Below are positions 10,212 to 19,386 of a stretch of DNA of 64,000 bases, one piece after another (within the stretch, counting starts at the first letter, position 1; each line of letters begins with the position of its first letter). Source of the stretch: Prosthecobacter sp. SYSU 5D2. GTDB lineage: Bacteria; Verrucomicrobiota; Verrucomicrobiia; Verrucomicrobiales; Verrucomicrobiaceae. The notes under the pieces are model-generated. The model made no database searches. It was not told the origin of the DNA and saw only the letters and a list, made by a program, of their open reading frames with translations. Position numbers and translations under genes: made by a program. Location of the stretch: assembly GCF_039655865.1 (NCBI RefSeq), contig NZ_JBBYXL010000005.1, positions 310,001 to 374,000 of the forward strand. The letters run 5' to 3'.

Positions 10212-11672
10212 GTGATTTGTTTACCCAGCCGTTTCATCTCTCTCCTGGCCTGCTGCCTGATGTCAGGCGCAACCGCCGTGCATGCAGCAGACAGGCCTAA
10301 CATACTATTCATTCTTGCCGATGATCTGTCTTGGAGCGACCTGGGCCGCTATGGACATCGTTATCACCAGACACCGAACCTGGACCGCCTGGCCAAGGAA
10401 GGCCTTCGTTTCACCCAGGCCTATGCACCCGCGCCCATTTGCTCGGCCTCACGGGCGGCCATCCTCACGGGTCGCACACCGGCCCGGTTGAATTTTGAGT
10501 TTGTCACCAAGCAGGAGGCTGGCAGGCAAAAGCTGGGACAGCCTTTGCAGTCGCCACCCTTTACTCTTAATCTACCGCTGGAGGAAATTACGATGCCGGA
10601 GATGCTTTCCGCAGCCGGATATCACACGGCTTTTTTTGGCAAATGGCACCTCAACCAGCATCACGGTGGTTATCTTGGCTGGTCCCCATCGCATGGGCCT
10701 TTACAGCAGGGTTTCACGGAAGGCGATTCCGACTTCGGCAGCCATCCCTATGCTTATCTCAAGCAGGAGGGCCGCGACTTCCTGGACCTGCCGGAAGGCG
10801 AGTATCCGCAGGATACGTTGACGAACAAGGTCACCGGCTTTCTTCAGCGCAAGCATGAGCAGCCCTTCCTGCTCTACTGGTCGCAATACTTTGTTCATGA
10901 TCCCGTGCACACCCGCAGCCGCTGGCTCTTTGAAAAATACCGCCGCGCGCTGCCAGCGGACATTCCCGATGAACGGGCCGCGTATGCCGCCATGGTGGAG
11001 ACGCTGGACCATCAGGTGGGGCGCATGCTGGAGGTCCTGAAACAAACGGGCCTGGCGGAAAATACCCTGGTCGTCTTCATGTCTGACAACGGCGGCCATC
11101 CCAACTACGCGGCCAACGGCCCCCTGCGTGGCAGCAAGTGGAACCTCTATGAAGGCGGCATCCGCGTGCCCATGATCGCCCGCTGGCCAGGTCACATCAA
11201 CGCTGGCGGCACTTGTGACCAGCCGGTACATGGCTGCGATCTCTTGCCCACCTTTGCCGCCCTGGCCGGGGCGGCAACGGACGGATCCGTTCCTCTGGAC
11301 GGCATGGACATCACCGCGCTTTTACGAGAGCCTAACAAGAAGGTGTATGCGCGACCCCTGCTCTGGCACTTCCCGTATTATCACCCGGAAAAGGGATTTC
11401 AAAAAGCCCCTGCCAAGATCGGCACGGACGACTTCGTCACCAGCCAGACGCGGCCGCACTCAGCCATCCGGCTGGGCCGATACAAGCTGCTTCGCTTTGA
11501 TGAAGACGGTCGCGATGAGCTCTACGACCTGTCCGCAGATCCCAGTGAAAGCAGCAACCTCGCAGCGGATCATCCGGAACTCGTCACGCAGTTGCGCGGC
11601 CAGCTCACCTCCCTGCTCAAAGAAAGCAACGCCCGCCTGGCCACCCCTGCAGGCAAGAAGGCAAAGCCATGA
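10212..11672 (+). CDS. Secreted sulfatase with CSASR motif
   Basis: A 486-residue sulfatase. The start is a GTG at 10212; the next ATG (10260) would cut the signal peptide in half. The metal segment ILFILADDLSWSDLGRYGH is followed by the maturation motif CSASRAAILTGR at Cys77, with Ala in place of the usual Pro, a permitted variant of C-x-(P/A)-x-R. GKWHLNQHHGG, FLLYWSQYFVHDP and MSDNGGHPNYAANGPLRGSK are recognisable family segments, and the C-terminus ends with the usual ELYDLSADPSES block. The gene probably forms a pair with the sulfatase ending at 10109. It contains two GCCTAAC words (10297 and 11331). It is convergent with the carboxypeptidase gene ending at 11678. Confidence 0.92.
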   Translation: MICLPSRFISLLACCLMSGATAVHAADRPNILFILADDLSWSDLGRYGHRYHQTPNLDRLAKEGLRFTQAYAPAPICSASRAAILTGRTPARLNFEFVTKQEAGRQKLGQPLQSPPFTLNLPLEEITMPEMLSAAGYHTAFFGKWHLNQHHGGYLGWSPSHGPLQQGFTEGDSDFGSHPYAYLKQEGRDFLDLPEGEYPQDTLTNKVTGFLQRKHEQPFLLYWSQYFVHDPVHTRSRWLFEKYRRALPADIPDERAAYAAMVETLDHQVGRMLEVLKQTGLAENTLVVFMSDNGGHPNYAANGPLRGSKWNLYEGGIRVPMIARWPGHINAGGTCDQPVHGCDLLPTFAALAGAATDGSVPLDGMDITALLREPNKKVYARPLLWHFPYYHPEKGFQKAPAKIGTDDFVTSQTRPHSAIRLGRYKLLRFDEDGRDELYDLSADPSESSNLAADHPELVTQLRGQLTSLLKESNARLATPAGKKAKP

Positions 11673-11677
11673 GAGAA

Positions 11678-12943
11678 TCAGGACCGTTTTGGCTGCGCCT
11701 GCAGATAGGTGTGAAGCGTTGCTCCGAGAGCGGCACCCACCGCTTTGTACCCCTGCACATGGCTGCGTTCCGTATTCCAGGGAGTCTCCAGGCAGGCGGA
11801 GACGGTGTGGGGATTGCCATGAAGCTGGACCCAGTTGCGGCTGATCTGCCGCCACAGCGGATGATAACTCGCGCCGGTGATTTTGGGAGCATCCAGCATC
11901 GGCATGACGGGGGAGATGCTCTCCTGGGCCAGTTTCAAAAAGAGGCTCCAGTTTTCCCTGGCCGGCTCCGCAAGCATGTCATCAGGTCCGGCATAAAAGA
12001 AGGCTTTCAAATCTCTAGGTGCCGGATTGTGGAGATCCATAAAAACATCCATCCGCCCCTGTGCGACGAGGCTCTTGATGTGCTTCTGGGCAGCCGCCAC
12101 TTCGTTCCAGTTCGGCTTCTCCGTCCAGTCACGGTTATGGTCCTGCGGCAACGCCTCCTTGCCACCGTTGCCGGTGGCTGTGTTGTCCACATCCATGATG
12201 GGCACGATGAAAATTTCAGCATGCTGTCGGACCCACTCGGCCTCCGGGCTCGTGCCCAGCAGCCATTCGGAGAATCCTTCACACACCCAGCTTGCGCCGG
12301 ATTCCCACGCATGCTGCCGGGCCTGCACCCAGACACCATAGCGGCTGCCTTTGGCCAGATCTCCTTCCATGACCGTCAGCATCGGCACGTTCCGGCCCTC
12401 ACGGGATTTGCAGAGTTCGGTGTCGGTAGCGGCCGCATGGGCCTGGCCCAGCCGGGTGACCATGGACGCGGCCTGTTTCGGCGTATAAGGCGGACCCCAG
12501 GCCACGAGAAGCGACGTCGCATCCGTCTTCAGGATGTAAACGATCCTGTCTTCCTGCTTGCGACCCGGGGCGGTTTGCAGCCAAGTCCGACCATCATCCA
12601 CCGAGTAGGCGGCCCGTTCCGGCATGGCCCAGCTGCCGGACAGGGGCTTTCCGGAAGGCTGCCCATTGGACTGAGGCATGGGCAGGTCAGAAGCCTGAAG
12701 TTCCAAGGTCAGCTCCTTACCCGCCTGCAACCCGCTGACACGAAACTGCCACCAGCAAGGCCAGCCGCGAGCCGGATCGCCACCCGGCATGAAGCGCACC
12801 GTCTGGCTCGCGGCATCGGTTTGCACCTGCCTCACCGAGCCGCCTTCAAAATCAGCCTCCACGGTCAGCGCCATCGCCTGGCCAGTCAGGAGCATCATCA
12901 TTGTCATCAAGCTCAGTCCGGCATCATGGATCCATTGTTTCAT
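11678..12943 (-). CDS. M14 family zinc carboxypeptidase, exported
   Basis: About 421 residues. After a signal-like N-terminus comes a beta-sandwich domain (about 30-150), like the N-terminal domain of cytosolic-type M14 carboxypeptidases, then the catalytic domain (about 155-420). Zinc ligands are His211 and Glu214 in RQHAWESG and His305 in MDLHNP; the general base is probably Glu386 in SACLETPWN. The segment DHNRDW near 268 is the substrate arginine region of the family. It should remove C-terminal residues from peptides or peptidoglycan-like substrates. I chose the ATG at 12943; in-frame GTG and TTG codons just upstream (12964, 12967) would add eight residues ahead of it. Five bases separate its stop from that of the sulfatase, tail to tail. 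Confidence 0.86.
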   Translation of the reverse strand: MKQWIHDAGLSLMTMMMLLTGQAMALTVEADFEGGSVRQVQTDAASQTVRFMPGGDPARGWPCWWQFRVSGLQAGKELTLELQASDLPMPQSNGQPSGKPLSGSWAMPERAAYSVDDGRTWLQTAPGRKQEDRIVYILKTDATSLLVAWGPPYTPKQAASMVTRLGQAHAAATDTELCKSREGRNVPMLTVMEGDLAKGSRYGVWVQARQHAWESGASWVCEGFSEWLLGTSPEAEWVRQHAEIFIVPIMDVDNTATGNGGKEALPQDHNRDWTEKPNWNEVAAAQKHIKSLVAQGRMDVFMDLHNPAPRDLKAFFYAGPDDMLAEPARENWSLFLKLAQESISPVMPMLDAPKITGASYHPLWRQISRNWVQLHGNPHTVSACLETPWNTERSHVQGYKAVGAALGATLHTYLQAQPKRS

Positions 12944-13005
12944 CCATCTACCAACAGTATTCACCAAGCCTTCCTTTCGTGATCCGTATTCTCTTCCCCC
13001 CGCCT

Positions 13006-14319
13006 ATGACACACCTGCACACCGCTCTGCTGGCCTGCTGCCTTTTCATCGCTGCATCAGCCTCCGCCCAGATACGCCCGCTCGCCCAAGATTATGTGGC
13101 CCTTTGGGAATCACCAGATCCCCGCCACATTTATGGTTATACTCCTGGCATCTGCCGTCTGGATTCCGGCAGGCTGGTGGCCACCCATGAAATCTCCTCC
13201 GCTGGCAAGCCCGTGGGGCCGGATGGCAAGGCTGTGCATGAAGCCCGCATCCTGACCAGCGATGACGGTGGCAAAACCTGGACGCACCGTGCCAATTACG
13301 ACCTGAGCTTTGCCCGTCCCTTTGTGGCTGGCAAGTCCCTCTACATCCTGGGCCGCAGCAAGCAGGTGGCTATCATCCGCTCAGACGATGACGGCGTCAC
13401 CTGGAGTGAGCGGGTCTTTCTCAATGACGTTGGCATCTGGCACCAGTCCGCCTGCAACGTGCATTTCTCCAAAGGCAATGTCTATCTCGTCATGGAAAAG
13501 CACGCCCCTCGGCGCGGCATCCAGGCCTGGCAGATCGGCGACCTGGCCCCGGTGCTCATGCGCGCCAAGGCGGATTCCGCCCTCACCGACCGGAAGAACT
13601 GGACCTTTGCCAGCGAGCTGGTTTTTGAAGACATCTGGGATGCGAAAAAGAGCCACTACTTCGGCATTCCTTTTCATCCGGTGGACCGCAAGAAGGCCAC
13701 CTTCCTGGTGCCGCCGAAGGGACGCAGCATTGCCCCGCTCGGCTGGCTGGAGACAAACGTCGTGGAATTCACCGATCCCGATCACATCTGGCATGATCCG
13801 CAGGGCAAGACCTTCCACCTTTGGATGCGCGCCCACACCGGACTAACCAATTATGCCGCCATCGCCCAGGTGAAGGAAAACGAGGACGGAAGCATGACCA
13901 CCTCCCTGGTCAAGTCACCCGCTGGTAACACCATGCTCTATGTCCCCTGCCCCGGTGGCCAGATGCGTTTCCACATCCTGTGGGATGAAAAGACCAAGCT
14001 CTATTGGATGCTCGGTTCCCAGTCCACCGACTCCATGGTCCGCCCGGACCGCATGTCCCCTGACCGCTGGGGCACCCCGGACAACGAGCGCCACCGCCTG
14101 GTGCTGCACTTCTCCAAAAACATGATGGACTGGTGCTTCGCCGGGCTCGTGTGCACCGGAGCCACGCCCAAGGAATCTCGCCATTACGCCAGCATGTGCA
14201 TGGATGGCGAGGACCTCTGCATCCTGAGCCGCAGCGGCGATGAAAAGGCCCACTCCGCCCACAATGGCAATGTCATCTCCTTCCACCGGGTGAAGAAGTT
14301 TCGCAGTCTTGTGTATTGA
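13006..14319 (+). CDS. Sialidase-like beta-propeller protein, secreted
   Basis: A 437-residue secreted protein (signal MTHLHTALLACCLFIAASASA). Asp-box (BNR) repeats typical of six-bladed sialidase-fold propellers are visible: SDDGGKTW near residue 84 and SDDDGVTW near residue 126. Family members in PVC genomes are often annotated as exo-alpha-sialidases, but the catalytic Arg triad cannot be confirmed by eye, so a glycoside hydrolase role is only likely. The ATG at 13006 is chosen because it opens the signal peptide; the open frame itself runs further upstream over the divergent carboxypeptidase start. A LamG-like gene follows after 38 bases on the same strand. Confidence 0.8.
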   Translation: MTHLHTALLACCLFIAASASAQIRPLAQDYVALWESPDPRHIYGYTPGICRLDSGRLVATHEISSAGKPVGPDGKAVHEARILTSDDGGKTWTHRANYDLSFARPFVAGKSLYILGRSKQVAIIRSDDDGVTWSERVFLNDVGIWHQSACNVHFSKGNVYLVMEKHAPRRGIQAWQIGDLAPVLMRAKADSALTDRKNWTFASELVFEDIWDAKKSHYFGIPFHPVDRKKATFLVPPKGRSIAPLGWLETNVVEFTDPDHIWHDPQGKTFHLWMRAHTGLTNYAAIAQVKENEDGSMTTSLVKSPAGNTMLYVPCPGGQMRFHILWDEKTKLYWMLGSQSTDSMVRPDRMSPDRWGTPDNERHRLVLHFSKNMMDWCFAGLVCTGATPKESRHYASMCMDGEDLCILSRSGDEKAHSAHNGNVISFHRVKKFRSLVY

Positions 14320-14357
14320 GTTCAATGGGGGCGGTCTGCTAAAGATAGGCTCACCTC

Positions 14358-15677
14358 ATGACCCGCCGCCTTCTGCCCCTCATGCCTCTGCTGCTTCTGC
14401 CCTGCCACCTCCAGGCTGATGAAGCCGCCGCCAAGGAATATCAGCAGCGCGTGGAAACCGTCCGCGGCCTGCCTGGCTTCGTGGCCTTGTGGGACTTCGT
14501 CCGGCGGGATGCCGCCACCGGCCAGTTCACCGCGCATCAGCCTGAGGGCAGCGCTCATGACTTTCGCCTGGAGGCTGTGAATTACGTGCTGGATTATTGG
14601 GGCCAGGGCCGCGCTGCGACTTATGAGGACTTTCCTCTTTTAGGCCGTGGCCCTTTTGGCCAGGCGGTGCGGCTTCTCAATGAAACGGATGATACCTTCC
14701 GCCCCTGTCTGCTGGTGCCGCGTGAGCGCCTGCACGATACGGGGCTGGATGTGAAAGGCGTCGGCGGCTCCGTCTCCATGGTCGCCTGGGTCATCCGTGA
14801 AAGCGGCAACCACGCCATCGCCGGCATCTGGCATGAGGGCACCGATTTGCATTCCCAAAAAGGCCCGATTGTCCGCGTGGAGCAAGGCCGCCGCCAGTAT
14901 GCAATCTTCGCCGGTCTGGGGGCCAAAAGCGGTGCCTCCGCCGTGCATGTCTCGGAAAACGGGGCCAAATCCTTCGGTGACAAATACGCCCGCAACCTCG
15001 CCGTGACGCCGGAGCTGATTCCTACCGCTCCGCCGGATGCCACGCCCGAAATACTCGATGCCACCTGGAGCCTGCTCGGCTTCACCTTTGACAACGCGGC
15101 CAATACCGTGACCGCCTACCTCAACGGCAAGGCCACCGATTACTGGATCGAATCCCCCGAGAAGCAGAACTTTTTCAAATGGCCCGCCCGTGGCTGGTTG
15201 CAGGCGCAGTTGCATAAGCTGCCGGGCCTGCAGGAGGGAGAAGAACCGGACTATCCCGCCGACCAATATTATCAGCCACCGGAAGAGGAGCCGCTGGAAA
15301 ACAAAGTCATTTCAGAGTCCGATGACGAGCGCGTGGAGCTCCACCAGTATCCCTTCACCCGCGTCCGCGTCACCCTGGGCAAAGATGCCGAAGGCCGTTT
15401 CACGCAGATCAAGAAACGTGAACTCATCGCCCTCAAGGCCAACCCCTTCTGGTTCCCGCATGATCTCTACACACCCGCCAGTGAAAAGGAAGGCGGCCCC
15501 TTCACCATCGGCCGTTTCATTCACACCGGCCGCAGTGTCGGCTTCACCGGCTACATCGGCGGCGTGGCGGTATTTAATGAGGTGCTGACTCCTGAACAAA
15601 TGGCCCGTCTAGCTGCCTTGGGACATGAGTCCGGCCCGCCGCCTCCGCTCAAGCAGGAAGACCTGAAAAACCCGTAA
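14358..15677 (+). CDS. Secreted LamG-like (concanavalin fold) protein
   Basis: A 439-residue exported protein (signal ending near residue 20, LLLLPCHLQA). The region of about 110-250 looks like a LamG/concanavalin-like jelly roll: SMVAWVIRES, a GIWHEGTD turn, and WSLLGFTFDNAANTVTAYLNGK. A second beta-rich block ends with FIHTGRSVGFTGYIGGVAVFNEVLTPEQM, a motif usual at the end of LamG folds (the phrase in which the predicted visible blade is named by its closing strand). It probably binds a carbohydrate. It follows the sialidase-like gene by 38 bases and is likely in the same transcript, with the two products acting together outside the cell. The gene is convergent with the large protease at 15685. 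Confidence 0.78.
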   Translation: MTRRLLPLMPLLLLPCHLQADEAAAKEYQQRVETVRGLPGFVALWDFVRRDAATGQFTAHQPEGSAHDFRLEAVNYVLDYWGQGRAATYEDFPLLGRGPFGQAVRLLNETDDTFRPCLLVPRERLHDTGLDVKGVGGSVSMVAWVIRESGNHAIAGIWHEGTDLHSQKGPIVRVEQGRRQYAIFAGLGAKSGASAVHVSENGAKSFGDKYARNLAVTPELIPTAPPDATPEILDATWSLLGFTFDNAANTVTAYLNGKATDYWIESPEKQNFFKWPARGWLQAQLHKLPGLQEGEEPDYPADQYYQPPEEEPLENKVISESDDERVELHQYPFTRVRVTLGKDAEGRFTQIKKRELIALKANPFWFPHDLYTPASEKEGGPFTIGRFIHTGRSVGFTGYIGGVAVFNEVLTPEQMARLAALGHESGPPPPLKQEDLKNP

Positions 15678-15684
15678 CTACAAG

Positions 15685-18600
15685 TCACGGATCCAGCTCC
15701 ACTTCAAAGCGCAGGAACTCGCGGCCTTGGAAAGCAGGGGAGCTGCTGCGGACTTCCAGGAGATCCGGGGAATCCACCAGAGTCTCGATGCCGGTGCTGC
15801 TCCAGGTTTGCAAATTGGTGGAACGCAGGACGCGATACTGAATGTCCGGGCGGATGCTGCTGCGGGGAAGGGCGAGCTTGAGCCTGCCGTTGGGATCGGC
15901 GGAGGCAAAGGGGAGACGGGCATTGGCGGAGCTGCCGGGGGCATTGCCCACGGCATAGTGGAAGAGATTGGAATACGAACTTCCCGGCGGGATCTCCAGG
16001 GGGTCATCTTCAGCGCCTAACAAACTTTTATTCTCCGTCTTCCACAAATGCCAGCCACTGGCGGCGGGGGCGGAGAGAAAGCCGGACTGCCAGATTTCCC
16101 CGGCATTTCCGACGGTGATGAGGCGGTTGTTCAGAAGCGTGATACCACGGATGAGCTGCGCATTGGCAAGAGGGATGCGCTGCCATTCCTGGCCGGTGAC
16201 GGAAAGGTGGACGTGGCCGCGGTCGGTATCGTCTTCAGTGATGTTTCCCGCCACGTAGCGGATGCCGCCGACCATGACCATGTCGCTGACGCTCATGCCG
16301 GAGAGGAGCTGGGTTTCATCCAGGGTCTGGGCATCGGCGCTCACGGACCGCAGCCCGACGGCAAAACCGCCCAAATAAAACTCCCCGTCCATCCAGCGGA
16401 CGGGCCGCACGATCTGGTTGTTGGAGAGGGTTTCCGCCCAGGTGAGTTCGGTCCAGGTTTGCAGATCGGTGGAGGTGTGGGCCCAGGTGCGCCGGCCACT
16501 GCTGTCGGCCATGGCCAGCCATCGCCCGTTACCGTAGGCCAGGGCCTGGATGTGGTCCGTTTCCGGGAAGGAAACCGCGGACCAGGATAGGCCATCGGTG
16601 GAGGTGAGCATGGTGGAATTTTCCCCCGAGACCACCCAGGTGCCGTCACCATAGGCCACACGTTGAAGGATGGAGCCACCCCAATAAACCCGGGTCCAGG
16701 TGAGGCCATCTGGGGAATGGAAGATGCAACCTTCGAAGGAACCGCCGGATTCCAGGCGCTCGCGGCCGACGGCGACGAACTGGCTGCCGTCCGAAAGGAC
16801 TTCGCGGAAGTCCAGCGTGTGAGTACCGAGCGCGGCTTTCAGATCGTAGGCGGTCCAGTCTGTGCCGTTGATCGAATGGACGATGTGACCGGTGGCGCTG
16901 ACCGCCACGGCGCGGGTGGTGGAAGCAGTGATGGCATTTAACTGGGCCGTGGTGCCGCTGCTGCGCTTGGTCCAGGCGGAGGAGGCCGAACCTGCGTCAA
17001 TCACATGAGTGAGGGTCGTGCTGCCGCCGCGCATGTCGGAAATTTGGACGCTCACTTCGTACAAGCCGCCGGTTTCATAGGTATGGATCAGCGAAGGGCC
17101 ATTGTAGCTGACCTCGCTGCCGTCGCCGACATCCCAATGATAGGCCAGCGCGTCGCCATCCGGGTCCAGGGCCTGGACATCCAGGCGGAGGGTTTGAAAT
17201 GGCTGCACTTCCCCGGAGGGCACACGGCTCCAGAAAGCCAGGGGGGCCTGGTTGCCGGAGGCCGCCCCCAGCCGGACCTCCACATCCACCCATTGCCAGG
17301 GTGCTGTGCCGCCGCGCTCCACGGGGGTGATGTGGACGCCGCTGCCATCGCTGAAAGTCTGCCCGACAGGAAGCTCATAATCATCTTCCGGAAAGGAGCC
17401 AGGCCGCCCGGCACGGATGATCCAGGTGCGCCGGGGAGAGTCTAATTTTTCCCACAGCACCGACACGCCGCGCGCCAGGCGTCGCCTGCCGGGGATGTTG
17501 CGTTTGTAGCTGAGCCAGAGGAAATCTCCCGCCGCATCCGGGCGCGGGATTCGCAAGCCCCCGAGATGTCCGGGCAGTGGCGAGCGGGGGTCATCCGCCC
17601 GCCAGAGGCGGTAGCGGCCGCTGGTGGTGACGTTTTGCCACTGGGTGGCATCCAGCCAGTTTAGAAACGCTTTGGACTGGGCATCAAAATGGCCGGTGGG
17701 ATAAGGCCCGCCACCCATCATGCTGGAGCCGCTGCCGTATTCGACACTGGTTCCTCCTTCTCCCAGTGGCCCATCCTCCGGATCCGGCAGCCAGCGGCTG
17801 GCGTGGCCAAGGCCATAATTGTGGCCAAATTCGTGAACAAAGACATTGAAGCCGCTGGACTGGATCCACGACCGCTTGCCTCCGATGCCGCCCAGACCGC
17901 CATATGGCAGGCCAATGCCCTTGAACTGCACGCACCAAAGGGCATAGTCATCCACGTCGTATCCCAGGTCTCGCGCAGCCGCCTCGGCGGAATTCATGAT
18001 CTGCTGGCTGGGATTGTTCCCGGCAGCCTGTTCCTCGGCATAGTAGGTGCTGGGTTCCGGCATGCGGATGACCTCGGTGGTGACGGTGGTGATGAGCCGG
18101 GTTTTGCCATAGGACATCTCTTCGATGAGAGGCGAGATGCTGTTGTCCAGCTTGTCCACCAGGGCCGCATGGGTTTCGCGAGCGCCGGTGAGGTCGGAAA
18201 AATCCACACGCATGAGCAGCAGCTTCTTGGGCGTGCCCGTCCAAGGATCGTCTTCCGGAGGGGCAAACTCTTCCTCCATGAACGGAATGAAGTCCCCCGA
18301 ATCACCAGACTCCAGCCAGGCGGCAAGACGCTCCACGCCTGCGGTTTCTCCAGGAATGTTCTCCCAGGCATGAAGGCGCTCGCGCAGGAGCGGAACTTCA
18401 TCAGGCAGGACCTGGGCCACATAACCGCCGACAAGCACGGTGACGGCCTCGGTTTCCGCACCCGTTACGGGTTGCCCGCTCCAGAGGCTGACGCCTGCGG
18501 CCGATGCCAGCACAGGCAGAGCGCGGCGGGCGGCGGCCGTTTCGTCTCCGGTGACGATTTTAACAGCATCTGCCTCCAGTGCCGCTTCTTCCCCCAGGAC

Positions 18601-19179
18601 AAACCCTTGCACCGGCACTCCGGCCCGGGTTAGCGGCATGCGCCGGCGGCCATGGCTGTAAGCGCGCAGAGAGGATCCGTCTTCCCGGGTGATCCTCAGC
18701 TCATGCTGCGAATAGCCCTTTTCCGGATCGCAACCGATGAAGGAATCCTGGCGCACCCACTCGCTGACCGGGCGCTCGGAGACGGCGCGGACGCCCTCAG
18801 GCAGCCGCTCCCATTCATCCCAGGTGATGGCCTGCCTGAGAGCCGCCTCGGCATCCGTGCGCATGAGGATGGAGAGCTGCTCACGGCGCTCCGAGGCCAG
18901 CCGCAGACCTTCGGCTTCCCATTGAGAAAGACGCTCCGGTACATCTGTGCCGGGTCGCGCGGTCAGCCAGAGACGCAGCGCCTCAGTCCCCTCCTTTAGG
19001 CGGTTTGCATCGGTAATCGGAGGATGAACGGGCTGAGCCTGAACCGGGGTCACCCTGGCATTCGCGGCGATGTTTTCTAATGCAGACGTTTTGTCGCTTA
19101 GCATCCCCTGCCACCACAGGCCCGCGCCGGCCGCAGCGGCCAGGAAAAGCGAAGCAAGAAGTGGGGCGGTACGGTTCAT
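15685..19179 (-). CDS. Secreted metzincin-type metalloprotease with PKD domain and propeller-like C-terminus
   Basis: An 1164-residue protein. A single N-terminal hydrophobic segment (about 7-22) serves as signal or anchor. A propeptide-like region leads to a catalytic domain around 330-640 with the zinc motif HEFGHNYGLGH at residues 449-459, the extended HExxHxxGxxH form of metzincins, closest in feel to the gametolysin/M11 group. A PKD domain follows (about 645-735, ending YEVSVQISD). The C-terminal 400 residues contain repeats such as SPDGLTWTRV, STDGLSWSAV and STDLQTWTEL, like blades of an Asp-box propeller. It should be an extracellular protease with substrate-adhesion modules. The divergent 207-base gap to the next gene holds its promoter but no convincing -35/-10 pair. 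Confidence 0.85.
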   Translation of the reverse strand: MNRTAPLLASLFLAAAAGAGLWWQGMLSDKTSALENIAANARVTPVQAQPVHPPITDANRLKEGTEALRLWLTARPGTDVPERLSQWEAEGLRLASERREQLSILMRTDAEAALRQAITWDEWERLPEGVRAVSERPVSEWVRQDSFIGCDPEKGYSQHELRITREDGSSLRAYSHGRRRMPLTRAGVPVQGFVLGEEAALEADAVKIVTGDETAAARRALPVLASAAGVSLWSGQPVTGAETEAVTVLVGGYVAQVLPDEVPLLRERLHAWENIPGETAGVERLAAWLESGDSGDFIPFMEEEFAPPEDDPWTGTPKKLLLMRVDFSDLTGARETHAALVDKLDNSISPLIEEMSYGKTRLITTVTTEVIRMPEPSTYYAEEQAAGNNPSQQIMNSAEAAARDLGYDVDDYALWCVQFKGIGLPYGGLGGIGGKRSWIQSSGFNVFVHEFGHNYGLGHASRWLPDPEDGPLGEGGTSVEYGSGSSMMGGGPYPTGHFDAQSKAFLNWLDATQWQNVTTSGRYRLWRADDPRSPLPGHLGGLRIPRPDAAGDFLWLSYKRNIPGRRRLARGVSVLWEKLDSPRRTWIIRAGRPGSFPEDDYELPVGQTFSDGSGVHITPVERGGTAPWQWVDVEVRLGAASGNQAPLAFWSRVPSGEVQPFQTLRLDVQALDPDGDALAYHWDVGDGSEVSYNGPSLIHTYETGGLYEVSVQISDMRGGSTTLTHVIDAGSASSAWTKRSSGTTAQLNAITASTTRAVAVSATGHIVHSINGTDWTAYDLKAALGTHTLDFREVLSDGSQFVAVGRERLESGGSFEGCIFHSPDGLTWTRVYWGGSILQRVAYGDGTWVVSGENSTMLTSTDGLSWSAVSFPETDHIQALAYGNGRWLAMADSSGRRTWAHTSTDLQTWTELTWAETLSNNQIVRPVRWMDGEFYLGGFAVGLRSVSADAQTLDETQLLSGMSVSDMVMVGGIRYVAGNITEDDTDRGHVHLSVTGQEWQRIPLANAQLIRGITLLNNRLITVGNAGEIWQSGFLSAPAASGWHLWKTENKSLLGAEDDPLEIPPGSSYSNLFHYAVGNAPGSSANARLPFASADPNGRLKLALPRSSIRPDIQYRVLRSTNLQTWSSTGIETLVDSPDLLEVRSSSPAFQGREFLRFEVELDP

Positions 19180-19386
19180 GGTCAGGCTGGGAAACGCAGA
19201 TTAAACGATCAAGGCTGAGACTATTGCTAAAATAAAATCAAAACAATGCTGATGAGAGTAGGCCTAACGAGATAAAGAATTGGAGTAAAGAGGGCAAGTT
19301 TCTGCATCTGGAAGTCAGAGATGGGCAGCAGACGATGGTGGCCCCGTTGGGGGAGCCGGTGGTAGGTTGGCCACCCTCCAACCCTT

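Noticed and set aside
11669..12982. Long open frame on the plus strand opposite the M14 carboxypeptidase gene
   Set aside because: It has no recognisable domain and no signal or start region. The minus strand carries zinc ligands and a proper fold; the open frame is a shadow of GC-rich codon use.
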